Source: a virus. Taken from it: DNA of 64,000 nt. Each line of letters opens with the position of its first letter. The first letter of the stretch is position 1. The DNA is taken from the IMG/VR virus record IMGVR_UViG_3300023115_001125, positions 1 to 64,000 of that record. One strand, written 5' to 3'. Shown one piece after another: positions 30,958 through 38,095 of the stretch. Both the position numbers and the translations under genes were made by a program. The notes under the pieces are model-generated. The model was not told the DNA's origin, made no database searches, and worked only from the letters and a program-made list of their open reading frames with translations.

Positions 30958-31704
30958 TTAATTATCGCCAGGAAGGTCTGTATCGTTTCTATCTAAGATA
31001 TAGGTCTTCTTGGCGTGTTGCCATTTAGACCAGCCATTAAAAATCATTTTTAATTGTTTGATAATGGCATTGTGCCTGTTAACGGCAGTTTCAGATAAGT
31101 CGCCTGAACGGGCAACTACGGGTTCTCTTCTAATTGGAATAACCTGTACTAAAGGTTCACCCATTTTAATTTTAGTTAACTTAGGTTCTTTTAACATAAT
31201 ATTAATAGGACTAATAAGAGCACCTACATCATGATCAATAACCCCAGGAATTGCGTCCCAATTCTTTTCTTCATGAAACCACATTGGTTGATATAGTAGA
31301 CTCCAACCTGGTTTACTATATATTTTCCAAGGACAGTCCAGTTTTACTGCTGTTCTTACACCGTATTGTTTAATAAAACTATTACCTACTTGATCGGCAG
31401 GATGATAAGCACCGTTGTAATCGGGGTCTGAATATCGAGTTTCAACATATTGTCCGTCTGGTCTTGGATTTATTTCTATATCGCACCAAGCAGGAATAAC
31501 ATATCCCATTTGCATATAGTCTCCGATACCTGGACAAGCACGAACGGTTTGATCGCTATCAATTTTGTGTGTTTCTTTTTTAGTAAACACAGGAATATCT
31601 TTCCAAGCCTGTGGTAAAAATTCTTTTGCAGGTAAAATTGGAGCGTGTTTTCTTACAGCCCAATTTTCTGTTTCAAAGAATATTACAGGTTCTTGTTTAC
31701 TCAT
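30958..31704 (-). CDS. DUF6065-like conserved protein
   Basis: The 248-residue protein has RACPGIGDYMQMGYVIPAWC, CPWKIYSKPGWSLLYQPMWF, a GVIDHDVGALISPIN segment, then KMGEPLVQVIPIRRE. This order resembles the DUF6065 family, whose function is unknown. Relatives occur in marine phages. It is the last gene of the clamp-loader/ThyX operon. Its stop codon immediately abuts the phoH stop, so the two transcripts converge with no spacer. Confidence 0.6.
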   Translation of the reverse strand: MSKQEPVIFFETENWAVRKHAPILPAKEFLPQAWKDIPVFTKKETHKIDSDQTVRACPGIGDYMQMGYVIPAWCDIEINPRPDGQYVETRYSDPDYNGAYHPADQVGNSFIKQYGVRTAVKLDCPWKIYSKPGWSLLYQPMWFHEEKNWDAIPGVIDHDVGALISPINIMLKEPKLTKIKMGEPLVQVIPIRREPVVARSGDLSETAVNRHNAIIKQLKMIFNGWSKWQHAKKTYILDRNDTDLPGDN

Positions 31705-32381
31705 ACTAATTCTTCTGCTAATGGAAAGATTTTTGCAATAACTTTAGCACAAGCATGAGCAATATCCATGTGTTCTTGCTGTGTACCGTTAGCACCACGT
31801 AATTCAATGTAATGAATCCAAGAACGTAATGTACCGTTCATGTACAATCGTGTCTTAGTACATCCTTCTGGTAGTACAGCACGAGCCTGTTCTTTAGCAA
31901 TGCCGTTATCAATTGCCCATTCGTATGCTTCTTTTGCGGCATCAATAACTTTTTGTTGTTGTGATTCCCAATCGTTAATTAGATTCATCTCTTGTTGTGT
32001 AGTACCTAAGCCAATTGAGTTTTGTCTATTCTTTTCATCTTGTAATCGTGCTTCACGTAGCACAAATTGATTACCAAACTCAGCAGGATCAGCATAACGC
32101 TGACTAAACTCTTGGAAACTAAATGAACGATGACGCACAATTTGATGTGCAATATCACGTGTAGTATTAATTTCTAAACAAGCACTAACCATTTCTAGTG
32201 GAGACCAATGTGCGTGTTTGATCAAATACTTTATAAGTTTTTCCGAAGTCTCCTTGTTCATTTGATTGCTAGGATTTGAAACTCTTGCACAATAGGCAAT
32301 GAGATCCTGCATATTAGTTAAATGCTGTGCAGTTAAATCTTCAACTGGTGTTGAGTATGATACTAATTTTACATCTGACAT
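31701..32381 (-). CDS. thyX: Flavin-dependent thymidylate synthase
   Basis: The 226-residue protein has the ThyX signature RHRSFSFQEFSQRY at residues 83-96, and TRLYMNGTLRSWIHYIELR later. It makes dTMP from dUMP using FADH2 and methylene-tetrahydrofolate, supplying thymidine for an AT-rich genome. The length is normal for the family. It overlaps the downstream gene start by 4 bases. Confidence 0.95.
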   Translation of the reverse strand: MSDVKLVSYSTPVEDLTAQHLTNMQDLIAYCARVSNPSNQMNKETSEKLIKYLIKHAHWSPLEMVSACLEINTTRDIAHQIVRHRSFSFQEFSQRYADPAEFGNQFVLREARLQDEKNRQNSIGLGTTQQEMNLINDWESQQQKVIDAAKEAYEWAIDNGIAKEQARAVLPEGCTKTRLYMNGTLRSWIHYIELRGANGTQQEHMDIAHACAKVIAKIFPLAEELV

Positions 32382-32385
32382 TAAT

Positions 32386-32721
32386 TTATCCTGTTCTCCA
32401 TATTACGTGTACACCAAAAGGTGATACTACTGGGTGTGGTCCTAGTTCTCCAACTGGAATATTTAAACAAGCACTTGAAAATTCAATAGCCATTTCAGTT
32501 GGATCAAACCAACCAAGATCACCACCGTTTGTTTTGCTTGGACAAGCACTATTTTCTCTTGCCATTTGATCAAAACTTACGCCGCCGCGTTTTAATTCAG
32601 CGGTAATTCTTTCGCCTTCTTGCATAGCGAAAGCAATACTTCTACTATGTGTAGAGTTTCTTGCACCTTTAAATGACAACAAGATATGACTTGCTCTCAT
32701 TTTACTTGGAAACTTAGACAT
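32386..32721 (-). CDS. Parvulin-type peptidyl-prolyl isomerase
   Basis: The 111-residue protein is a minimal rotamase: MRASHILLSFKGARNSTHSR, FDQMARENSACPSKTNGGDL, GWFDPTEMAIEF, and VVSPFGVHVIW at the C-terminus. These are the conserved parts of PpiC/parvulin. It has no signal peptide and so acts in the cytoplasm. It joins the other folding proteins encoded by this phage. It overlaps the ferredoxin stop by one base. Confidence 0.88.
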   Translation of the reverse strand: MSKFPSKMRASHILLSFKGARNSTHSRSIAFAMQEGERITAELKRGGVSFDQMARENSACPSKTNGGDLGWFDPTEMAIEFSSACLNIPVGELGPHPVVSPFGVHVIWRTG

Positions 32722-33053
32722 TATTGTCCTCCTGGCTTATCACTAAAATATTTTTCAAATTTACCTTCAACGCCTTGCCATTCTTCTGCATCTTCAGGTT
32801 CAGTACCTTTAACAGTAATGTTAGGCCATTCTTGACTGTATTTAAGATTTAATTGCATCCATTTACCGTCATCCTGGCTTTCAGTGATAATTGCTTCTGC
32901 TGGACATTCTGGTTCACATACACCGCAATCAATACATTCGTCAGGGTTAATTACAAGCATATTTTCACCTTCATAAAAGCAGTCTACCGGACATACTTCT
33001 ACGCAATCCATGTGTTTACATTTAATACACTTGTCGTTAACTAAGTAACTCAT
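32721..33053 (-). CDS. fdxA: FdxA-like 7Fe/8Fe ferredoxin
   Basis: The 110-residue protein begins [20 protein letters not shown] with two cluster motifs: [17 protein letters not shown] and [12 protein letters not shown]. The pattern is that of bacterial FdxA ferredoxins, with the extended C-terminal region seen in alphaproteobacteria. It carries electrons; likely partners in the phage are unknown, but radical or flavin enzymes such as ThyX nearby are possible. Good similarity to a cellular family suggests acquisition from a host. Confidence 0.9.
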   Translation of the reverse strand: MSYLVNDKCIKCKHMDCVEVCPVDCFYEGENMLVINPDECIDCGVCEPECPAEAIITESQDDGKWMQLNLKYSQEWPNITVKGTEPEDAEEWQGVEGKFEKYFSDKPGGQ

Positions 33054-33967
33054 TATAACCTCGCAAGTTTAATTAGTGTTGCTGACAAGTTAATTTCTGG
33101 ATCAACAACTAGTGTATGATCTACAAGTCCTTGTTTGATAATTAAAATTGCTTTATCTTGTGTTTCTTCATCGCCAAACAATTCAATATTGTCATACAAC
33201 CAACGATAAATTTCTTCCATCTCTTCTGTACGAACTGTACCACAAAGAAGTTTACGTGCTTCTTTAATTTTGCCTGCTTTAAACAGTTCAACCATATCAA
33301 GTTTCCAGTCTGCTTCTGACTTATCACTTTCATTTGGTGCAAGTAACTTTCCATCTTGAGAATTCATTTGTACCATATTGATACATTTACGCAAGTCCGG
33401 ATATGTTGCTTTTACATAAGTGTCTAATGTATCTAAATCAGGTTGTACACCTTCTGTAATTAGAATTTCTGCTACACGAGCAGTAAACTCTGTTTGATCT
33501 ACTTTAGCAATATGGAATCCTTGACACCTACTGTGAATAGCAGGAATAATTCTGTTTGGGTAGTTACAAGTTAAGATAAAACGTGCAGTAGTATGATATT
33601 CTTCCATTACACCACGTAGTGCCGCCTGTGCGTTTGGACTCAAGTAATCAGCCTCGTCTAGCAGTACAACCTTAAACTCACCAAATGGAATCATTTGTAC
33701 AAAGTTTACAATCTTATCACGAACGTCATCTACTGAGTTTGTTCGCGATGCGTTAATTTCTAGTATGTCTAAGTCGTTAATTTCTAGTTCATTGAAAAGA
33801 ATCTTAGCAAGTGTTGTTTTACCAATACCTGCATTACCACTAAACAACAAATGCGGAATTGTACCTTCTTTAATCCAGTTCTTTACTTGTGATTTTTGAT
33901 GTTCATCTCTGAACACATAACCATCTACTGTTTTAGGACGATATTTTTCTACCCATAGTTCTTTCAT
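33053..33967 (-). CDS. 44: Clamp loader large subunit (T4 gp44-like)
   Basis: The 304-residue protein is an RFC-small-type AAA+ ATPase: [20 protein letters not shown], Walker A GNAGIGKT at 44-51, Walker B VVLLDEAD ending at 107, and the SRC motif at 146-148. It loads the gp45 clamp onto DNA. In T4 it works with gp62, which I do not find in this window. It follows a small gene by an ATGA overlap and has an internal promoter 60 bases further upstream. Confidence 0.93.
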   Translation of the reverse strand: MKELWVEKYRPKTVDGYVFRDEHQKSQVKNWIKEGTIPHLLFSGNAGIGKTTLAKILFNELEINDLDILEINASRTNSVDDVRDKIVNFVQMIPFGEFKVVLLDEADYLSPNAQAALRGVMEEYHTTARFILTCNYPNRIIPAIHSRCQGFHIAKVDQTEFTARVAEILITEGVQPDLDTLDTYVKATYPDLRKCINMVQMNSQDGKLLAPNESDKSEADWKLDMVELFKAGKIKEARKLLCGTVRTEEMEEIYRWLYDNIELFGDEETQDKAILIIKQGLVDHTLVVDPEINLSATLIKLARL

Positions 33968-34137
33968 TTATTTGCCTCTTCTTTTTTCTTTCGACGTTTT
34001 GTGTAAAATCCGCCTTTGTAATCTATATTATCAGAACGTTCGCCCGTTTCGCAATATGTAATCTTACCACCTTTAGCCAAATATTCATCAATCATTCTTT
34101 GTGTTTCGTCATCTGTTTTACGAGGTACTGGGTTCAT
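33964..34137 (-). CDS. Small basic hypothetical protein
   Basis: I read 57 residues from the ATG at 34137 (MNPVPRKTDDETQRMIDEYL). The C-terminus is basic ([17 protein letters not shown]), and one Cys is present. It overlaps the stop of the cytidylyltransferase and the start of gp44 by ATGA on both sides. The size is far below T4 gp62. The function is unknown; it may couple translation of gp44. Confidence 0.65.
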   Translation of the reverse strand: MNPVPRKTDDETQRMIDEYLAKGGKITYCETGERSDNIDYKGGFYTKRRKKKEEANK

Positions 34138-34541
34138 GCCTGTTCTATCCTTTTTCTTAGTCCACTTGTACTAAATGAATGTTGACGTTTATTATAGTAT
34201 ATTTCTATGCCTTTGTCAACACAAATCTGTTTACCAGTAAAGTCATTATCTCTGTATTCTTCACCAATAAATCGTACATCAATTTGGTATGTTAATAATA
34301 TATCAATTAAATCTTTTTCTGTTTCATAGGGAATAATTTGATCAATGTATTTGCACCCTTCAAGTTGAACGTAGCGTTCAAAAACACTTTGGATTGGTTT
34401 ATTCTTTTCAGGCCGATCAATAGTTGGATCTGTTTGTAGTCCTACCATCATGTAATCACAGTTGTTACGTGCTTCTTTTAACATAGCAACGTGTCCGCTG
34501 TGAAATAAGTCAAATGATGAAAAAGTAATTCCTATCTTCAT
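34134..34541 (-). CDS. Glycerol-3-phosphate-type cytidylyltransferase
   Basis: The 135-residue protein has ITFSSFDLFHSGHVAMLKEA, with the HxGH nucleotide-binding motif, and FSTSGLRKRI, matching the STSxxR motif of CCT/TagD enzymes. The length is that of TagD. It activates a small phosphorylated alcohol or sugar with CTP. A promoter for the clamp-loader genes is embedded in its last 30 codons. Confidence 0.85.
   Translation of the reverse strand: MKIGITFSSFDLFHSGHVAMLKEARNNCDYMMVGLQTDPTIDRPEKNKPIQSVFERYVQLEGCKYIDQIIPYETEKDLIDILLTYQIDVRFIGEEYRDNDFTGKQICVDKGIEIYYNKRQHSFSTSGLRKRIEQA
34191..34219 (-). promoter_or_regulatory. sigma70-type early promoter inside the cytidylyltransferase gene, for gp44
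   Basis: TTGACA (34219-34214), 17 bases, TATAAT (34196-34191) on the minus strand, within coding sequence. Transcription would start near 34184, upstream of the 57-codon gene and gp44. Confidence 0.7.
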
Positions 34542-34705
34542 TTTCTTTTAGGTGCCTGTTCTTCGCCTATACCCATAATAATCAATAATACATACAGCAA
34601 AGGCCATGCCCATCCTGTTAAATATCCTAAAATGTGTAAGACCATTAATGCTATACCGGTTGCACCAGCAGTACCAATACCAGTATTTTTATTTTGAAAA
34701 TACAT
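34538..34705 (-). CDS. Small two-span membrane protein
   Basis: I read 55 residues from the ATG at 34705: MYFQNKNTGIGTAGATGIAL, then MVLHILGYLTGWAWPLLYVL, ending EEQAPKRK. Two hydrophobic stretches suggest a hairpin membrane protein. AGGAGA precedes the ATG, and a sigma70-type promoter lies just upstream. The stop overlaps the cytidylyltransferase ATG. The function is unknown. Confidence 0.65.
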   Translation of the reverse strand: MYFQNKNTGIGTAGATGIALMVLHILGYLTGWAWPLLYVLLIIMGIGEEQAPKRK

Positions 34706-34724
34706 ATCTTCTCCTATTGTATAA

Positions 34725-34753
34725 ATTATATAATAAAACTAAGGAAAAGTCAA
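34725..34753 (-). promoter_or_regulatory. sigma70-type early promoter
   Basis: TTGACT (34753-34748), 17 bases, TATAAT (34730-34725) on the minus strand. The leader is about 13 bases with AGGAGA. It drives the small membrane protein, cytidylyltransferase and clamp-loader operon. Confidence 0.82.
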
Positions 34754-34755
34754 GT

Positions 34756-35379
34756 CTAATTGTGATTAGGAAATATCTTTTCTTGTTGATCTTTGAATAT
34801 TGGCATTACAATATTTCTAGATTGTGCAAATGGTGTTGAACGACCACTAAAGACAAACCCAACACTAGTTCTTGGTTCTATTTCTTTTGGTGGAATCCCT
34901 CTATGAATAAATTTACTTGGAAAAACAATGCAACGGCCTTCTTTATATAATACAGACTTGATCATTTTACCACCGTTATCTGGGTTATCATCCCAAAAAT
35001 CCATTCCACTGTCTCCGCTGACTAGATATACCATAGTATAAGCAGGTACATCTTCGCCGCTGTCGACGTGCAATCCACCGACTAGATTCTTAGTTGTAAT
35101 GTTTACTTGTACTTGATTTAATTGTAAGTCACCAATGTTATCACCTAGTTTATCTTTCTGTCCATTGAATGCACTCCATACTGCTTTTAATTGCCATGGA
35201 GCATTTTCAAGTTCTTGGTGTGTCCATTGATTACTAAAAAATTGATGCCCTTGATACGGACCTAATCCTCTATGTCCAAATGACACCTTAGTATGTGGAA
35301 TTTCTGCAACTACTTCGTTATGCAACCAACTAGGTACAATATCATCTAATACTATAATGTCATCTGGATTATATTTCAT
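34756..35379 (-). CDS. 2OG-Fe(II) oxygenase, prolyl-4-hydroxylase-like
   Basis: The 207-residue protein has GLHVDSGEDVPAYTMVYLVS with the H-x-D metal motif, then GRCIVFPSKFIHRGIPP with the distal His, and EPRTSVGFVFSG with the 2-oxoglutarate-binding Arg. It keeps H-x-D, unlike the H-x-H members of this genome. The N-terminal part (DIIVLDDIVPSWLHNEVVAE) is typical of phage P4H-like enzymes. Hydroxylation substrate unknown. Confidence 0.82.
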   Translation of the reverse strand: MKYNPDDIIVLDDIVPSWLHNEVVAEIPHTKVSFGHRGLGPYQGHQFFSNQWTHQELENAPWQLKAVWSAFNGQKDKLGDNIGDLQLNQVQVNITTKNLVGGLHVDSGEDVPAYTMVYLVSGDSGMDFWDDNPDNGGKMIKSVLYKEGRCIVFPSKFIHRGIPPKEIEPRTSVGFVFSGRSTPFAQSRNIVMPIFKDQQEKIFPNHN

Positions 35380-35382
35380 TAA

Positions 35383-35796
35383 TTACAAATCGCCATCTTT
35401 ACGATTTTCACTGTAATAAACATCAAACTCGCCACCAGGGTAACGTGCTTTAAGTTTGTTTACGTTTTCTGCAACTACCTCGTTAGGGTCCAAGCCAAGT
35501 GCCCTACAAGAATTAATCCAATACCACATAATATCGCCAAGTTCTCGTTTGCAATGAAAGACAGTTTCATCATCCATTGGTTTACCTTGGAAGATACATT
35601 TTTTAACAATTTCACTAAACTCTCCTCCTTCGGACGCAATACCGATTGCACCTGTTAGCAATAATGCTACATTAACATTTGGGTTATTTGCTTCAATGTC
35701 TTTTGCCCTATAAAACATTTCAGACAATTGATTACTTTCTTTTGATGTGACTTGTTCTACAAATTCTTTGTATTTGTTTAAATCTACGTTACTCAA
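35383..35796 (-). CDS. mazG: MazG-like nucleotide pyrophosphohydrolase
   Basis: The 137-residue protein has the MazG helices: GIASEGGEFSEIVKKCIFQG (ExxE) and CKRELGDIMWYWINSCRALG (ExxD). It hydrolyses NTPs or dNTPs to monophosphates. Phage MazG has been linked to nucleotide recycling and (p)ppGpp-related starvation signals. The length is close to single-domain phage MazG. Confidence 0.85.
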   Translation of the reverse strand: MSNVDLNKYKEFVEQVTSKESNQLSEMFYRAKDIEANNPNVNVALLLTGAIGIASEGGEFSEIVKKCIFQGKPMDDETVFHCKRELGDIMWYWINSCRALGLDPNEVVAENVNKLKARYPGGEFDVYYSENRKDGDL

Positions 35797-35807
35797 TTTA
35801 ACCTCTT

Positions 35808-36245
35808 TTATCTTGGTCTGTCTGCAAAGTCCTCAGGACGAGGACCACCGCTATTAAAGTCAGTATTAGTTCCGATTTGCAAATCTTCTGGCTCTTCTTC
35901 TTGCCAGGCTAATATTGCATTTACATCAATTAGTCTAACTTCAATTTCTCCCATATCGGGATCATCTAAAATGATACCACGTGACCAACGTCCGTGTTCA
36001 ACATAGATCCAGTTACCCACAGCATAGGGGTCTTTATTTTCATGTCCGATAGCATAAATTTTACACCATCTTGGACGGATGCCTGCTTCTTGGCCGTCAT
36101 CACTTGCGATAATAATACCACCTTTAGTAGTACGTTCTCCAAAGTTCATGTCATAAGCAAGTACGCCATCATGTATCGGTCTAAGTTTGCCAGTTGCCCT
36201 AGTTTTTAACTTAGGACCGGCTCCTAACATCTGCGTATCCATCAT
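35808..36245 (-). CDS. GroES-like co-chaperonin (T4 gp31-like)
   Basis: The 145-residue protein has LRPIHDGVLAYDMNFGERTT, then KGGIIIASDDG, then a GNWIYVEHGRWSRGIILDD segment. These match the GroES fold, including the mobile-loop region (GERTTKGGI). In T4, gp31 replaces GroES for folding the capsid protein with host GroEL. The extra C-terminal region (acidic and Pro/Gly-rich) is not part of GroES. Confidence 0.78.
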   Translation of the reverse strand: MMDTQMLGAGPKLKTRATGKLRPIHDGVLAYDMNFGERTTKGGIIIASDDGQEAGIRPRWCKIYAIGHENKDPYAVGNWIYVEHGRWSRGIILDDPDMGEIEVRLIDVNAILAWQEEEPEDLQIGTNTDFNSGGPRPEDFADRPR

Positions 36246-36249
36246 TTAA

Positions 36250-36666
36250 CTATTCACCTTTCTTTACAAAGTTACCAGCATCGTCTTCAACCCACTCTGT
36301 ACCAGTTTCTTCAGCCTCGGCATCAATATCTGCCATTTCTGCTTCTACTGAATTTGCAGGCGCTTCTTTCTTAACTGCTTCTACTTTAGGAGTAGGAGCC
36401 GCCGCTGGTGTTGATGTTGGAGTTGCTGTTTCTTTGCGAGGTGACTCATCTGGAACTGCTTGTGGATGATCTCTATAATATTCGTCTAGAATATCATCAC
36501 GACGCCTAATAATTTTACCACCTGGGCCTAATTCATCGCCACGTGCATTTACACGAGCATTTCCAACCGCAGGAGTAAGTTCATTTTTTTGACGTAGTAA
36601 GTCCATGTCAACTTGCTTACCTTGCATTGACTTATAAACTTTACGTCCAGTTTGTTTCATCGCCAT
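36250..36666 (-). CDS. Conserved T4-like phage protein of unknown function
   Basis: The 138-residue protein has a basic N-terminal half (MAMKQTGRKVYKSMQGKQVD, then NARVNARGDELGPGGKIIRR) and a disordered Ala/Pro/Glu-rich second half ending in an acidic region. I recall relatives in marine T4-like phages. A late GATAAATA box lies 26 bases upstream, with AAGGAGA as ribosome site. Late expression suggests a virion or assembly role. Confidence 0.65.
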   Translation of the reverse strand: MAMKQTGRKVYKSMQGKQVDMDLLRQKNELTPAVGNARVNARGDELGPGGKIIRRRDDILDEYYRDHPQAVPDESPRKETATPTSTPAAAPTPKVEAVKKEAPANSVEAEMADIDAEAEETGTEWVEDDAGNFVKKGE

Positions 36667-36691
36667 ATTATCTTCTCCTTAATTATGTACG

Positions 36692-36699
36692 TATTTATC
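36692..36699 (-). promoter_or_regulatory. Late promoter box GATAAATA
   Basis: Minus-strand box 26 bases before the ATG at 36666. It overlaps the stop codon of the DnaE-like gene. Confidence 0.65.
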
Positions 36700-37252
36700 T
36701 TAGGAACTCACGCCAATCGAGGTCAAAGTGGATTGAGTCTACCCTATGAATTCCAATAATATATAGCACATAACTTGCTACACTTGATCCTCTTCCGACA
36801 CCCCATACAATATTGTTTTCACGCATATAATCAACCAAATATACCAAATATTGTAATAATGGATACATTCCTCTTTCAAAAAACTCAGTTAATTCTTCGG
36901 TAATACGTATCCATTCCTTTGTATCACGTAATGCTACTGGATCATCAATTTGTAATTTTTCCATTAATTTTGCTTCAAGCCATTTGTTTGGATTTAATTG
37001 TTTATACTCTTCTGGCATAAACCATTCGCTTTGACAAACATTATCAAATTCTTTTTGTTCTACATCTAATGGAATATATTTTTGTAATGGATTCATACCT
37101 TGTTCTTCCATTACTTTATTAAACTTATCAATATCGTCACTAGGGTCGCAGAGAACTACATGACACTTGTCAATGTTTCCTGTATAGATCATTTCTATCA
37201 GGTCACGATTAGAAAATCGTGGTATTCCTAGAGAATCAGTTTTCATAAGCAT
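36695..37252 (-). CDS. Short DnaE/PolC-like fragment protein
   Basis: The 185-residue protein ends with VDYMRENNIVWGVGRGSSVA followed by a SYVLYIIGIHRVDSIHFDLDWREFLR-type region. This matches the segment of bacterial DNA polymerase III alpha subunit around GxGRGSxxxSLVxYxLGIT-xDP-xxxxLxFERFLN. The rest of DnaE (PHP, palm Asp triad, fingers) is absent, so it cannot be a polymerase. A nucleotide- or primer-binding role, or interference with host Pol III, is possible. It has its own promoter. Confidence 0.65.
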   Translation of the reverse strand: MLMKTDSLGIPRFSNRDLIEMIYTGNIDKCHVVLCDPSDDIDKFNKVMEEQGMNPLQKYIPLDVEQKEFDNVCQSEWFMPEEYKQLNPNKWLEAKLMEKLQIDDPVALRDTKEWIRITEELTEFFERGMYPLLQYLVYLVDYMRENNIVWGVGRGSSVASYVLYIIGIHRVDSIHFDLDWREFLR

Positions 37253-37259
37253 ATAGTAT

Positions 37260-37288
37260 ATTTTAATCGATATTGATCAAATTGTCAA
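37260..37288 (-). promoter_or_regulatory. sigma70-type early promoter for the DnaE-like gene
   Basis: TTGACA (37288-37283), 17 bases, TAAAAT (37265-37260) on the minus strand, inside the 3' end of the 74-codon gene. Transcription would start almost at the ATG (37252 or 37246). Confidence 0.6.
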
Positions 37289-37487
37289 GATCTTTATCAG
37301 GATTATTGATAGTTTGTTTTACCAATCTGTCTCGTTGTTCTAATTTTAAATGGTCAAGAATGATAGTGATTTGACGTTTTGCGTCAGGATTTCTAGTTTG
37401 GAAATATTTTTTAGTTAGTGTGCTGATGTTAGCATCTAGATCTGCATCCGATAGATTTTCGGCGTTATTAAATAGCGGATGATCCAT
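37263..37487 (-). CDS. Small conserved phage protein
   Basis: The 74-residue helical protein reads MDHPLFNNAENLSDADLDAN, then KKYFQTRNPDAKRQITIILD, then a C-terminal acidic region. I recall similar short proteins in marine T4-like phages next to tail genes. The function is unknown. AAGAGGTAATT precedes the ATG. Confidence 0.65.
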   Translation of the reverse strand: MDHPLFNNAENLSDADLDANISTLTKKYFQTRNPDAKRQITIILDHLKLEQRDRLVKQTINNPDKDLDNLINID

Positions 37488-37497
37488 AAATTACCTC

Positions 37498-38061
37498 TTA
37501 TGCAAACACGCCGACATATTGAGCATATACAGTTGTACCACCGTCATATGTCCAAAAGTCGACAACTACTGGATTTTCGTTGCTGTTTACAACAAATGGT
37601 GCTGGGAAATCCGGTCCGTATTTAATTGAACCGTTATCAGTTGCCCAAGTTACTGTACGTGCAGTACTATCACCTAGTGTATCTAGTAGTTGAATTCTAA
37701 TTTTGCTTAGCCTATCTTCTGCAGGCCAATCTTGGAAAGTTAGTGTAACGTTATTACCAATAGTAAATGTTTGAAAATTACCATTATTGAAACTAATATT
37801 TTGAGGAGCAACAATAGTACCACCTGCGTAATGCTTTTCAGTATTACCAATTAAGTTAGCACCTGTTACGTCATTGCCAAGAAAGTTGTTTGTGGTGTTT
37901 AACTTTGCAGTATTTGTTTGTAGTTCTTCAATTTCGTTTTTTGCCGCAGTAAAGTTATTCTTAATTGTGTTAAAATTATTTCTAAACCCCTGCGAATCAT
38001 TATCCTGTCCTGCAACAGGAAATTGTGCATCAATACTTGTATTATCAATATTACTTGGCAT
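37498..38061 (-). CDS. Tail/baseplate structural protein
   Basis: The 187-residue protein begins MPSNIDNTSIDAQFPVAGQD and continues NDSQGFRNNFNTIKNNFTAA, a variant of the N-terminal docking motif (NDG-x-REAF-x-KVN-x-NF) shared by other tail proteins here. The rest is beta-rich (NVTLTFQDWPAEDRLSKIRI and on). It is most likely a short tail-fibre or baseplate component. A late box lies 24 bases upstream. Confidence 0.72.
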   Translation of the reverse strand: MPSNIDNTSIDAQFPVAGQDNDSQGFRNNFNTIKNNFTAAKNEIEELQTNTAKLNTTNNFLGNDVTGANLIGNTEKHYAGGTIVAPQNISFNNGNFQTFTIGNNVTLTFQDWPAEDRLSKIRIQLLDTLGDSTARTVTWATDNGSIKYGPDFPAPFVVNSNENPVVVDFWTYDGGTTVYAQYVGVFA

Positions 38062-38084
38062 ATTAGTTCCTCTCTAACTTAATA

Positions 38085-38092
38085 TATTTATC
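38085..38092 (-). promoter_or_regulatory. Late promoter box GATAAATA
   Basis: Minus-strand box 24 bases before the ATG at 38061. The leader carries AGAGAGGAA. Confidence 0.65.
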
Positions 38093-38095
38093 AGA

